Assembly: GCF_000006565.2 (NCBI RefSeq)
Contig: NC_031479.1
Span: forward strand, 5,048,289-5,112,288
Length of the DNA stretch: 64,000 bases
Direction of reading: 5' to 3'
Origin: Toxoplasma gondii ME49
Taxonomy: Eukaryota > Apicomplexa > Conoidasida > Eucoccidiorida > Sarcocystidae
Shown here one piece after another: positions 35,240 to 46,324 of the stretch; positions within the stretch are counted from its first letter, which is position 1, and each line of letters begins with the position of its first letter. The notes beneath the pieces were generated by a model. That model was given only the letters and a program-made list of their open reading frames with translations, did not search any database and was not told the DNA's origin. Both the position numbers and the translations under genes were made by a program.

Positions 35240-35998
35240 ATGCGTGTGCAGGGAATTGGTGGAGAGGACTGGCTGGAAGATTGCTCTGAGGAGAGGCGGG
35301 GGTGACCCTTTTTCTAAATGCGTTTAGAGACGGCGAAAAATATGTTTAGAAACGACGCGAGCCGCGGAAGTAAACGAGACTGCAACACACAAAACTGCCG
35401 GAACCCGACCAGGGAACAAACACATGTTACGTTTTAGGGAACCAAGCGGAACAGGCTCTTTCTGCTTTTCACGCGGAACAGAGCTATTGAAAGCGTTGCT
35501 GTGTAGGTCGGGGTGGTAGGGCGGTGCGCGGCGTAGCGTGAAAACACGAGGTGTACACCACTGAAGTGCCCAGGTGAGAAGGAACTTGATATTTTCTCTC
35601 TCGGGCGCAAACGGATCTGTTTCATCGGGGAGTTTCGGTTTTTTTGGAAAACGAATTGTGGATTATGTGACCGGTTGTACCCGTGAAAACACACATGCTG
35701 AAGCGCGAAACACTTTGTTCGTACAAAGAGTTAAAAAGGACGCTTCAACTGCGAGTGGAAGCGACCATGCTAGATGAGGGCTGGAGAAGTTGACCAGGTG
35801 CGTGTGGGTCGCAGAAGGTAGACATGGCGGAGCAGGCGAAGTCGAATGCGCAACAGCGAGCAGGGCGCGACCAATGAGACCATAAGCTTGTCATAGATTT
35901 TGAGCAGTGTTTTTTTGCGAACAGAATCACTTTCCATACACCGGTTCTTCCCGGAAATCGCTTCCTTCTCGAAAACAAACTCTTCACGTGACACCTAG
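35240..35998. other. Intergenic region
   Basis: It holds the 3' UTR of the 33727 gene and the upstream region of the 35999 candidate. Only short frames on both strands; nothing recognised. Confidence 0.55.
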
Positions 35999-36552
35999 AT
36001 GCTTGAAAACAACGAATATACGTATGAGTCACATAATCCATTTTTGGTCACGCCACCGCCTCCGCTTTGGCTTCCCACGTACTGCGGATATAACAACGTA
36101 CTTTCCTTTGTGAAGATTTACTTTTTGATGGTGGGTGTCCTTTTAAGCGCGCTCGCATCACAAATGTCCCAAACTGCCTTTCGGACAGAGTCGGCGCCGA
36201 TGAAATTGCTGCAGCTAGGGCGCATGTTGTGATCTGCGACAGTACTCTGCGTCTGCTTATGGGGGGGAAAACTGGGAGATTAGATGCAGGCGAGAGAGTA
36301 AATAGAGGCGTCATGCAAGACACACGGACGTGCTGAGTTCAGTACTTGAGTTGATGTGTCGCCGCAGTGCCGTTAAAGTGAGTGGTGGCGCCTAACGGAA
36401 GCCGAAGAGAAAAAACATAAGCACGAGGCACGTGAACTCGAATAGTTGCAACACTGGTGTTTCCGAAGAACGTGGAAGATCTGTACGAGACGCGGCCGTA
36501 TACGTTTTCTCCTTGGGTTCGTGAACGCGAGGAGACCCAGATTAGCCCCAAG
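35999..36552 (+). CDS. Candidate small gene fragment, two exons, unidentified
   Basis: The ATG at 35999 opens a frame reading HNPFLVTPPPPLWLPTYCGY and then a hydrophobic stretch (VLSFVKIYFLM). A join from 36134 (GT at 36135) to an acceptor at 36445 keeps phase and continues the hydrophobic run into FPKNVEDLYETRPYTFSPWV, with a possible donor after SPK at 36552. The combined piece would be a single-span membrane protein. The donor (G|GTGTCC) is weak and I could not find the remaining exon. Minus-strand frames in the same place are less protein-like. Confidence 0.35.
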
Positions 36553-37455
36553 GTGCGGGACTTGCACCGGGCACACTTCGCAAGGTTCGCTGTTCCCCTG
36601 CCTTGCTCTGAAGATCTCTTATCCATCAGCTTATTGGTCGCGGAAACTACTCTGAAAACTGTTCAACACAGCTGGGTACACCTTCTCCAGTATCTCGTCA
36701 CAAGACACGATCTGGGCGCCCGCCTGCCCGGATCGATTTTTCCCTCGTTGTGGTGTGCGCACTCCGTCTGGGCACACAGCAGCAGTATCGATCTGCATTC
36801 ACGGGAGTGGACCGGAAGAGAGGTGCCAAATCTCCGGGTTCTCCTTCAGCACAAATGCATGCCGCTCAAACAACTTCTGTATCTCGCTGAATGGAGCTGG
36901 CTACTTTTTCTGTTGTCGCTTCGATCGGCGCAGGTGTCAACTTGTAGTTCCGAGTATGACAGTTTTACGCAGCTAGTTTCTATGTGGAAAGATATCGAGC
37001 TGCTGGAAGTTGTGGTGCCTACACTCAAGCGCACAGTTCTTTTCAGCACGTCACCTTTTCTTTTTTCGCTTTTTCGAAACTGGAGACAAGCGTGTTGTTG
37101 CCGCCGCTGTAGATCGTTTTTGCCCTGACGGAAGCTGGCTCGTTGGACGGCGACACCCCGCGGTTCCGTGGGCCGGTTTCCATCGGGCGCTTCCTCCTTT
37201 CTTCACCAACTAAGCGCTGGCACAAGTTTTTTCGTACATTTCCCGGAAGGTCCGCATTTGTGCATGTTGCGCCACTTCGGTGGCGGGTTCATGCCTTGGC
37301 GTCACCTAGACATCAGCTCGCTTCACTGGGTGGACAGCGCCAGGTTCGGCAGTCATTGTAAGCGTTACAACCAGGAGTCAGCGACAGAGCGTCTGCGCGA
37401 AGGAGATGCATGGAACCCATCAACCGTGCTTGCCGTGAACCCCTCCGTTTCAACA
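36553..37455. other. Region upstream of the LMF gene
   Basis: Plus-strand frames of 120-220 codons cover it, including one continuous with the LMF first exon (open from 37168). None has a motif. It probably contains the end of the preceding candidate gene and the LMF promoter and 5' UTR. If the LMF protein starts earlier than 37456, up to 96 more residues are possible. Confidence 0.5.
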
Positions 37456-40400
37456 ATGAGTAACGGGGCCGTGGCCGACTCTGCTGGTGATTCGGGGCAG
37501 CAGACACCGGAGGAAACCAGAGGCTCCAGAGACACTTTCGTTTTTGGGCCGTTCAAAGAATGGTTGAAACACCACTGCAGTCTCTCAAAAAAGGACCATG
37601 CCCTAACTGCCGAGGATCTGAAGGTTATGGAAGGCACGTACTGGCTGGCTCGCATTGTAAGTCCGAAAACGGTATTTCAGGTCTACTCTGTGGCGCGTGT
37701 TCTTTGGGCCATTTTCCTGCACGTGTCACCTTTCCGGGACGGTGACCACATGTCGTCATCCTTTGAGGAAGGATGCTTGTTGACTTAAATGGGGATGGTG
37801 CGCTGCTGGTCCCCTGGCAGGCAGCAGATTTTGATTAAATCCCTTTCAAGTAGTGCCTGCTAGCAAGCTCTCCCTTCCGTGGCATGTTCTGCTGCACATC
37901 GCGTTCATATAGAACTACCACCTAGGCTAACTCAAGTCACTGTCTGGTTTGATGAGCGCCTACGTGCATGTTTGTTGGTGAGCATGATAATTTACCTATG
38001 GCACTTTCGTTCTCTACAGGTTTTCTTCCGCACTTTGGGATTCGTGTACTTCACGGCTTTCCTTATCGCCCACATGCAGGTGAGACTCTACGAAGTGCAG
38101 AAGGGTAGAGAATGGGTACGAGACGTTCGCCGCTGCCCTCAACATAATGACGGGGAAAAATAGCATTTGCGCGCCAGCAAGAGGCATTAGAGACCCGGTG
38201 TGGGCGGAAGCCCACCCCGTTGCCGCTCTTTGTCTGAGCACGCCGCAGGGTTAAATTCATGCTTTAACGCAAGCGTTCTTTGCCTAGATGTTTGTCGTGG
38301 CCGGTACAGTTGTAGGGGAAAGTACCCTCATGGAAACATAGCCTAGCGTAAGAGCACATTGTTTATGCAGATAGTCCACGCTCAATCTAGACTTCGTTGT
38401 TAAACTGCCCAATCTGAACGGTCGCCTTCAGCACGATTTTCCAGACGTTCCTTCTAAGCCGGAAAAATGCTGCGGCCTCGACTGCCATCTTCCAGTCGGC
38501 GATATCTGTGAGGTGGGCTTCCGCCGTCGAGTTCTTCCTTAGTGATGTTCTCATTTCCGATTTCTACTCTCACATTCGTATCATATTCTTATTTATACCT
38601 TCTTATTCTCGCATTCTTTTGGCTTTTCAGGGACCGGGCCTCTTCGGACAGGATGGTTTGCTCCGCCTCGAGGATACGCCTCCGTGCAAGAGCAGTGGCC
38701 AAGACAGCCGAGAGTTGTGGACACGCTTCGCTGCTGAGCCGTCTCTCTTCCACTTCTTCAGCTGCACGGACGCATCCCTCCTGTTCATCACGTCCAGCGG
38801 TCTGGTTCTTTCAGCCGTGCTCATCCTCACTGGAGGCGTCACTGTGCCAGTGCTCTTGTGGCTGTGGCTGTCGTACATGACGATTCAGGCAGCCGGTCAG
38901 AGGTTCTACACTTTCACCTGGGACACTCTGCTGCTGGAGGTCGGCTTCTGGGCGATGCCTTTGACGCTGGTCTGCTTCTTGCGCCCTTTCTTGCCACTGA
39001 CGAGCGCTCCTTCACCCTCTAATACGACGCCGGATGGTCCTGGCGCACGGCCCTCGACCCTGAAATCTGCGACGATGTCACAGTCTGCGGGAGGTGGCGG
39101 CGTTTCCGGCGCTCAACTCGACCCCGGCCATCCGAAAGAGGGAGCAGACGGTCGTGGAAGTACATCGGCTGCCGCGGAGCTCTCTTCGACAGATGGCGTT
39201 CGCGAAAATCCCTCTGGTCCTGAGAGCGACAGTTCTTCCAGTGGGAAACGTTCCACCCTGCGAGGTCAGCAGATGCTGAGGTGGCCGCGCGCAGCCCTCC
39301 AGCTTCTTCTTCGGTGTTGCCATTCACTCGTCTCTCCCGGGGCGCCATTCTTGCCACCGACCTGGCCAACCCCATGGATTTCTGTGTGGGGATACCGGTG
39401 GTTGTTGTTTAGACTGATGCTCGGCGCAGGCCTCATCAAACTCCGCGCAGACACTGCGTGGACCAACCTGACAGCGATGCAGTGGCACTACGAGACTCAG
39501 CCGCTCCCGAACCCTGTTGCCTGGTAGGATAAAAGGCAGGCGGCGGTTTTAGACTTGGTGAATTCTTCCATCTTCTTAGCTCACGTGTCTTTTCCAATGT
39601 GTACCGCTTTGATTCCAGCATCGAACGCTTGGGCACGCGTCAGCGTCCTTGCCTCACAGCTTCACTCTGCGAACACCTTCGAGTTCGCTAAATTCACTCT
39701 TGAGCGTTCTCATTTCAGCTGCATAGACATTCAAAATCCGAAGGTACAGGATTGTCTTGTCGAGGTGTTTGTGTCTCCCTGGTGGGGGACACGAGACGAA
39801 CCACCGCAAGAGGCCTGAATGTTTGTGAACGGTTTTGCCTATGGCTGTGCGGTGGTTGAAGTCGATTGCGAATGACATGGACAGTGGGGTCTGGGCGTGG
39901 GTTCTTTGAGAATGCATATGCGTCTCTTGGCTTTTTCGCGCATGGTCAGTCTGTAGAGAGGGTTTCGGTACGGGTAGAGGAGCCGCTCAAAGGAAGTGTC
40001 TAACGTGGGTGGTGTTGTCAAAACGGTAGGCGGTCGCACCACGAGCTGAAGTGGAAGTGACGCTCCTTGCCCCCTCTTTTTTTTGCTCTGCCAGGTTCGT
40101 GCACATGTTGCCTATGAGCATGCACAAGTTTGAGGTACTGATGAATCACTTTGCGGAACTGGTTCTCCCCTTCGCCGTCTTGTCCCCCTGGAGACAACTC
40201 CGCTTGTTCTCCGGCTGCTTCCAACTTCTCTTCCAAGTCGCCATCATCATCACGGGAAATCTGGCGTTCATCAACTGGCTCACAATCGTCTTCATTGTGT
40301 TTCTTTTCGACGACCGATTCCTCATGTAGGAGCAAAGTTCGTTGTTCGTTGGATCGAAAATGCCGTCCGTTTTGAAAAACAACATTCACAGTTCACGTCC

Positions 40401-43400
40401 GTTCTTCGTCGAGTGCATTTCTCTCCATTTGAAGTCTATAGGGGTTCCGGAAATCTTTAAGCGTTTGCGCCTGGCTCCGGAGGAATACGCACGAGGGCGA
40501 CTTGTGATAACTCGTTATCAGCCCTGCTTCAACTTCAGTTTCAGCCATGTGCCTCAGAGCCTAGAAGAGAGGCAACAGTCGAGGGTGGGTGCCGCTTTTC
40601 ACGTACAGGCAAAAGTGCTAGCATACAATCTTTACACGAATACTTACAAGACGCCTTAAAACTGGCGCTGACATGGCAGGGACGAGACCCTGCCGAAGGG
40701 AGAAGGGATTCTGGGGGTCGCTGGAATGCCTGCCGGTTGAGCCCCAGGTTTCCTCAGTCTGGAGAACCAAAAACGTTCCTTTGGGCGGGAACAAGTGCGA
40801 GGCCGAGTTTCTCTTCGCGGTGGCACACGCATACACACAGATTTTCGGTCGGCTCTTTTTTCAACTTTTTCAGGTGGTTGTTTCCGACTTCGACTCTGAA
40901 TAAATTGCGGCCTCTCCTCCAGGGCTGTCCGGGCAACTGGTCTTTCCCGTCGAGCGACTCTGTGACCAAAGACACCAGCACAAGTGTCTCGAAGAGCGAG
41001 TCCGAGAAGTCCCCAAGGGAGCCACAAGCTTGCAGTGAACAGAGGCCGCTCTTGCGCAACGACGTAAAACTCAGAGAAACCTCAGAAGCTGAAGAGGCGC
41101 ACTGTCCTCCATCTTCGTCATCGGCCACCACGGCTGCGGTGTCTCGAGCGCTTCCGTGGCGTCTCTTGACGGGGCCAAAGTGGACGGGGCGGGCACTCCG
41201 GCGCATGCTCGCAACCTGGGGCTGCTGGCGAATTCCGTTGTTTCTGTTCATCGCGGCCGTTCTGGTCACCAGCGATGGCATTCTTCTTCTCCTTCTCGGG
41301 AAAGCCGCTACAGCCCCATCCTTGTCGACGACACTCGTCTGGGAGTCTGCGGGTCTCCTTCTTCTCATCCTGACTTCCGTGGTGGCTTTGGGCGGTCTTG
41401 CCGGGGCCGCGGGAGTCCCGTGGTCTCTTCTGGGGGCAGCTGTATCTGCCTTTTCTCCCCGTTTCACCGTAGAGAACCAACACCCTCTGACAAACCTGGC
41501 GTCTGTGGAGCGGTCGGAGACAGCAGAGAATGCGAGCTTACCAACACACCCTCAAGACTCTGAACGGCGCGGCACGGTGCTGCGCCGGCCTCGACAGACT
41601 GAGGAGGATGTGGGAGGACACGAGGGCGGAGTAGTCGAGAGTCGAAGACAGTCGAAGTCTGTGGTCGATGCAGACGAAGGCCGCGATGAGGCAAAACTTC
41701 TGTGGAAAAGAACGCAAGATGTAGGAGCCCTTGCCTTCGAGGTTCTGGTCGCCGGCGTCGTGCTTGCGAATCTCCTGTTCATGCACTTTCACCTCGGTCC
41801 AACTTTCGCCGGTCTTGGTGAGCAACAATATCTTATTCCCAGTTTTCTCGCATCTGCAAGTCCTGTGTCACGCTTTTGAAGTGGCCGCAGACGAGGCACA
41901 ACAGACACGGAAGAGTTTAGCGTGTAGGATTTAGGGCTTCCATGCGTACAGCTTTCTGTGAGAATCACCAGTCCGCCGGCATGCAGTGCCGACCAGATAA
42001 GTGAAGCGCGAGTTGTAGTAGATCTGCAGGTTTGGAGAAACAAGAGTTGCATGCAGTGGCGGCCTGAACTTCATCAAGGATAGCAGTTTTTGGAGAAACA
42101 TTTCACCCAGCGGCTTCCTTTAGGCGCGTAGTCAATTATGTTGCGGGTCTGTTTTAACCACACAGGTTTATTTGCATATCTTTGGCTGTGTCCACGGAGT
42201 CAGGTAGACGCCGGAATACTCCAGAAACGCAGCCGTTGCGTGTGCATTCTCGGCCTTTGTCTTATTGGCGTTTGTGCAGATCTCCTGACCGGGTTGCTCT
42301 GCGTCCTTTTGTTTGCCTTCGCACATCGCCACTGTTCAAACTCCTTCCTTGTTCTGCGTGTGATGACGGAAGTGGGGCTCCTTATCGTTCTGGTTTGGCG
42401 TTCGATCCCCGTTGTCGAGAATCTTCTCTCGCCCCACCAGATCATGAACGATACATACGACTCCTTTCGCCTCGTTAACAGTTATGGTCTTTTCGGATTC
42501 ATGACCAAGCAACGGGAGGAGCTCGTCATTCAGGTAGGGATGTTACAAAACAGGAACGTTTTAAGGCGACCGTCGGGCACCAGCACGTTGTCCAGATTCG
42601 TCGAAAAACGCGTGCGCAAGGTGATGCCATTCCAGACAAAAGGGGCGCGTAGTGTCCCACTGGATTTGAATCTGCAGACATCACGAAAACGGAAAATGCA
42701 CACAGAATAGCATGTGCCTGCCAACTAGAGCGCTGCACCTTTTCGCCACACAGTAGCGCAATCTGCGATCGGGATGCGATTCTACGTGGCTTCAGGGAAC
42801 GTATGAACCAGATCCCCCGTCGGCACCTGCCAACCCAGCGTGGCAAACATATGAGTTCTACTGCAAGCCCGGAGACATAGACCGGCGTCCATGTTTCGTC
42901 TCGCCATACTATTACCGCCTAGACTGGCTGATGTGGTTTGCCGCGTTCAACGCCGACTTGCAAGCTCCATATTGGCTCCTTCGGCTAGTCAAAAAAATGC
43001 TTGCCAACGATCCCAAAACTTCGGCTCTGCTCGCGCACAATCCCTTCCGAGGAAAACGCCCTCCCACATTCATTCGAATTCTCCGCTACGACTACCACTT
43101 TGCGTACAAAGGAAAGGTGAGGCAAGCTGGTTGCTCGCAAGTCATCATTTTGCGTTGGATATGGACCGTTACCAAAACTACCATCGTTAAGAATAAATAG
43201 GCATACCTATGGTTTTCCCCCCTTAACCAAAATTTCGAAAGCAGTTAAGTTTGTACCCCTCCGACCCAACAGTTACCTCCTCCTCGCTCTGTCTCCGATC
43301 CGGTTCGTCCTATCAGCGTGTTTGGAGTCGTGGAAAAATACAGGAAACGCGAATTACGACGCGCCGTTTTCTCTGCTCTCACTAAAGACAGAACAGTCAC

Positions 43401-43544
43401 TCTAACGAAGGTCTCATAGGTACGTTCATGCGGTACGCTTTCCTGCAGGAACAGGACATGTACGAGCAGGGAAAGTGGTGGCAGAGAAAGTATTTGTCCG
43501 AGTTTCTGCCACCTGTTAGCGCCGCCCTGTTCCGCAAGATTTGA
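37456..43544 (+). CDS. Lipase maturation factor family protein (999 aa, 8 exons)
   Basis: LMF proteins are polytopic ER membrane proteins; animal LMF1 is needed for folding of dimeric lipases. Exons 37456-37656, 38020-38079, 38631-39523, 40095-40325, 40874-41817, 42280-42533, 42796-43116 and 43449-43544 join in phase with GT..AG borders. Family signatures run in order: TYWLARI/VFFRTLGFVYF, GLFGQDGLL, RFYTFTWDTLLLEVGFWAMP (about residue 180), FRLMLGAGLIKLRADTAWTN and HYETQPLPNPVAWF (about 350-385), MNHFAELVLPF, ITGNLAFINWLTIV, RLVNSYGLFGFMTKQREEL, YEFYCKPGDIDRRPCFVSPY, RLDWLMWFAAF, AHNPFRGKRPP and KWWQRKYLSEFLPPVSAALF. Hydrophilic Ser/Glu-rich inserts in the third and fifth exons explain the length (human LMF1 has 567 residues). 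The start at 37456 (CAACAATGA) is the most likely; upstream in-frame ATGs exist. Unrelated to the Toxoplasma 'lasso maintenance factor' also abbreviated LMF1. Confidence 0.93.
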
Positions 43545-46324
43545 TACTGTGACGAGGAGAACGCCGTACAAATTTTCTTTTGCAGGCGGTCACGAAGGAC
43601 TTAGAGTTGACCGGCAGTTCTCCAGTTTTTTCAAGGCTAAAAAGTACCGTTTGTCTTGCATCATACAAAACAGGGACTGGCAAAATTTCTACGGTGCACA
43701 TACACCAAGTGTCGTCGCTGCGAAAGGGGAGCTCTTCAGTGCCGGAACTCACAGCCCTTAGCCAAGTGTTGGATAGTTCAGGATTTCTCGAGAACTTTTT
43801 AGGTGGTATTTGTGAACGACATTTTGTTTTTGGGGGGCAACCGGTTTGTGTCCTTTGGAGAAAAGGCCAAGATGCTGTGTGGCTTACTGCCAGTCTGTGG
43901 CTGCAGTCGTTGAACCGACAACAGCAGACAGTTCAGCAACAGGCAAAGGGCACTATGTCTCGGGAGGACCTCAATGGCAAAGATAGCGAGACTTCTCTAG
44001 ATGCCTCGCACTGCAAGAAGCAGTAGAAAATAAACGCATTCTCAGATGCCCTGTGAACTCATGACGTTGGGCTAAGACCGCAGGCTCCTGCGAGGCAGCT
44101 GCTGGCGGTCTGCTCTGTTGACGGCATTATGGGGAGTTCACTTTAAGCTTTGTTGTGTCGAACTTCATTGGTTACAAATGAAGTTTTATGCACATCACTG
44201 TAAGAGAACAAACGGGAAGGCAATCGACCTGGCCATGCGAGTGCGTTGTCGATCATTAAAACGATCCTTTGTGTTACATCTTATCTTGCCTTTTATAGGT
44301 TGTATTATAATAGTTTTCGATATCTTCTACTTACGTTTAACTTGTTCTAGCAATCTGCAGGTATTAACAACTGAGTGTCAACGGAACAAGAAGAAGTAGC
44401 TTCTGCCGTCACCTTGCCCAGGCTGTTCCAGTGGGCTTTGAACTGCATTTTTAACACCAAACTGCGGGACGGTTCGCCATTCATGTTGCAAGCAGTGATG
44501 ACCCATGCAGTGCGCAAATAATGAAGAGCCGTGAGGACGCTTTGCTCTTCTCTGTACACTACACATCTGATAGATTTGTTCACTGGTCTCTGAACGCAGG
44601 ATTCTTCGTAAATGCTTACAGAGACATCTGGTGTCGACACTACGCACAACAGGGTTCACCGTGATTTCCTTTTGAGGCGCTTGTTCTCAAACACGGAAAG
44701 TATGCGTACCACACGGCATTGCTCTGTTGACAAATCCACAATTATTATCTCCCTGCTCCACCTTCGTGAGGCCTTCTGCGCAGGGACACACTAACCTAGG
44801 AAACCCAAGTCACTCTTGACACGAGAGCACTGCAGCGCATTACTCAGCCTCTCTGTGCGGAAAAAAGGGGCAACAAGTTCTAAAATCGGGTGGCTTCCCT
44901 AGAAAGCGTGTCTTTATAAGTTGCTGCAGTTTAATTCGAACGCTTTCCCACTTGGTGGTCACACCACTGCCTCCCGACGAGCCGGCCTCGCTTCGGTGAC
45001 AAGGCTGGGGCGACTGAAAAAAACTCATGTTCCCGCGACTTGTACGCCGCTCTTTCAGCCTACCAGCTTCCACTGTTTACACTTGCCCGCTGCTCCAACA
45101 CGTTCAGCTTCTCCTTTCCTAATTGACACGTAGCGAGTCCTTCTGCGAACTTCTGCGTTTGTTTTCCTTCGACGTTACCTCTTCTGTGGCTGAATCGCTT
45201 GCCTTGTCTCGCAAAACGGTCGTTCCCAGAAAACGCGTCCGCGGTCATAAACCCTTCCTACTCACGGCTTCGTATTAATCCACGCACGAAAGTGTCACAC
45301 GTGACAAGCGGAGCAACGCCTTCCTGAAGGTAAGAGTTGTTTTCAAAGCAACCCGAGACCATTTGCTTCCACATCTGCGTCGTGCAAGGTCCTGCCAACT
45401 CGAAACTGTTTCCGCTTACCGCTGGCTCCTCATTTCGTCAATCGCAAGGACGGAACCCGGTTGAGGTAGGCCGTGGGGGTGGCGCGCAGGGTCCGAACGT
45501 GACTCGAACCGCCCACGGCCTTTAGCCGCCAAAAATGCTGAGCCACGACAGAGCACCGCGTGCCGTTCGAACTGAGTCCAGACGGCGGAAAAAACGCAAA
45601 CATGACCGGACGAAGTTGTGCGATTCTCACTTTCTTCCAGGTCTTTTTCGGTCTACCCAGTTTCTTGTGTTGTTCAGTTCGTGTTTCTTTTGTAACTCGA
45701 CGCACCGGTGGGCAGTCCTGCGTGCAGCCTCTAGCACCGGCGCCCGCGCTCTTTTTTTGACGTCGATTTCTGACTAGACGCTGCTGGTATAACTACCGCA
45801 GACTCGACCCCTCGGGCGTAACCGTCCAACGGCTCTCGCTTTCTAAAGCAAGAGTAAAGGCCTCTCCGCGCGGTTTTCCCTGTCGATTCACCTTCAAACC
45901 ATTTGTTAGAAAGCGAGTGTTTCCTCAAATACAGCTCAGCCCTTGCCCGGTGGCCGCTCACAGTGAACGTTTTGAGGGGCGTTCTAGTCCAGTGACTATA
46001 CGGACGACGGCACACAATGCGCGGCAGCGCTGGGTATTCCCGGAAGCGGATTTGTCTCTTGATTTGAAGGTTTTCTGTTCATGAGGTATAGGGCTGTACG
46101 TTACGCGTGCTGTGCTCTGTCCAATGTGGCGTTGTCCCAGAAATTTCGCAGGTGCTTCCGATACACAATGTACACCTAGATGACCTGCAGCTGTCTCTCG
46201 TCTCCGGGCTGTGCGCTTGTCCGGACTACGGCGGATTCTAAATGTGCCACTCATACCCGCCTTTCGGCTTTAATTTCCGCATTTTACTCATCTGAACGCT
46301 GTATTTGCCAGTGTTGCGCCGGAA
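43545..46324. other. Intergenic region, 2.8 kb
   Basis: Between the LMF stop and the RING-H2 gene start. A 148-codon frame at 43580-44026 is preceded by a good acceptor (TTTTCTTTTGCAG) and ends protein-like (SREDLNGKDSETSLDASHC). It may be an alternative 3' exon or part of an unrecognised gene. The block 45480-45570 looks slightly tRNA-like on the minus strand but does not fold. The last kilobase is presumably promoter and 5' UTR. Confidence 0.5.

Noticed and set aside
36122..36230. Minus-strand reading NMRPSCSNFIGADSVRK as a terminal exon
   Set aside because: No upstream exon in phase was found, and the plus strand has a more coherent candidate nearby.
36457..37128. 223-codon plus-strand frame as a single gene
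   Set aside because: Only its first 30-40 codons look protein-like. The remainder is compositionally random and begins at GTG.
45480..45570. Minus-strand sequence with TGGCTCAG and GGTTCGAGTC resembling tRNA A and B boxes
   Set aside because: The T-stem (GGCGG against CACGT) and acceptor ends do not pair, so no cloverleaf forms.
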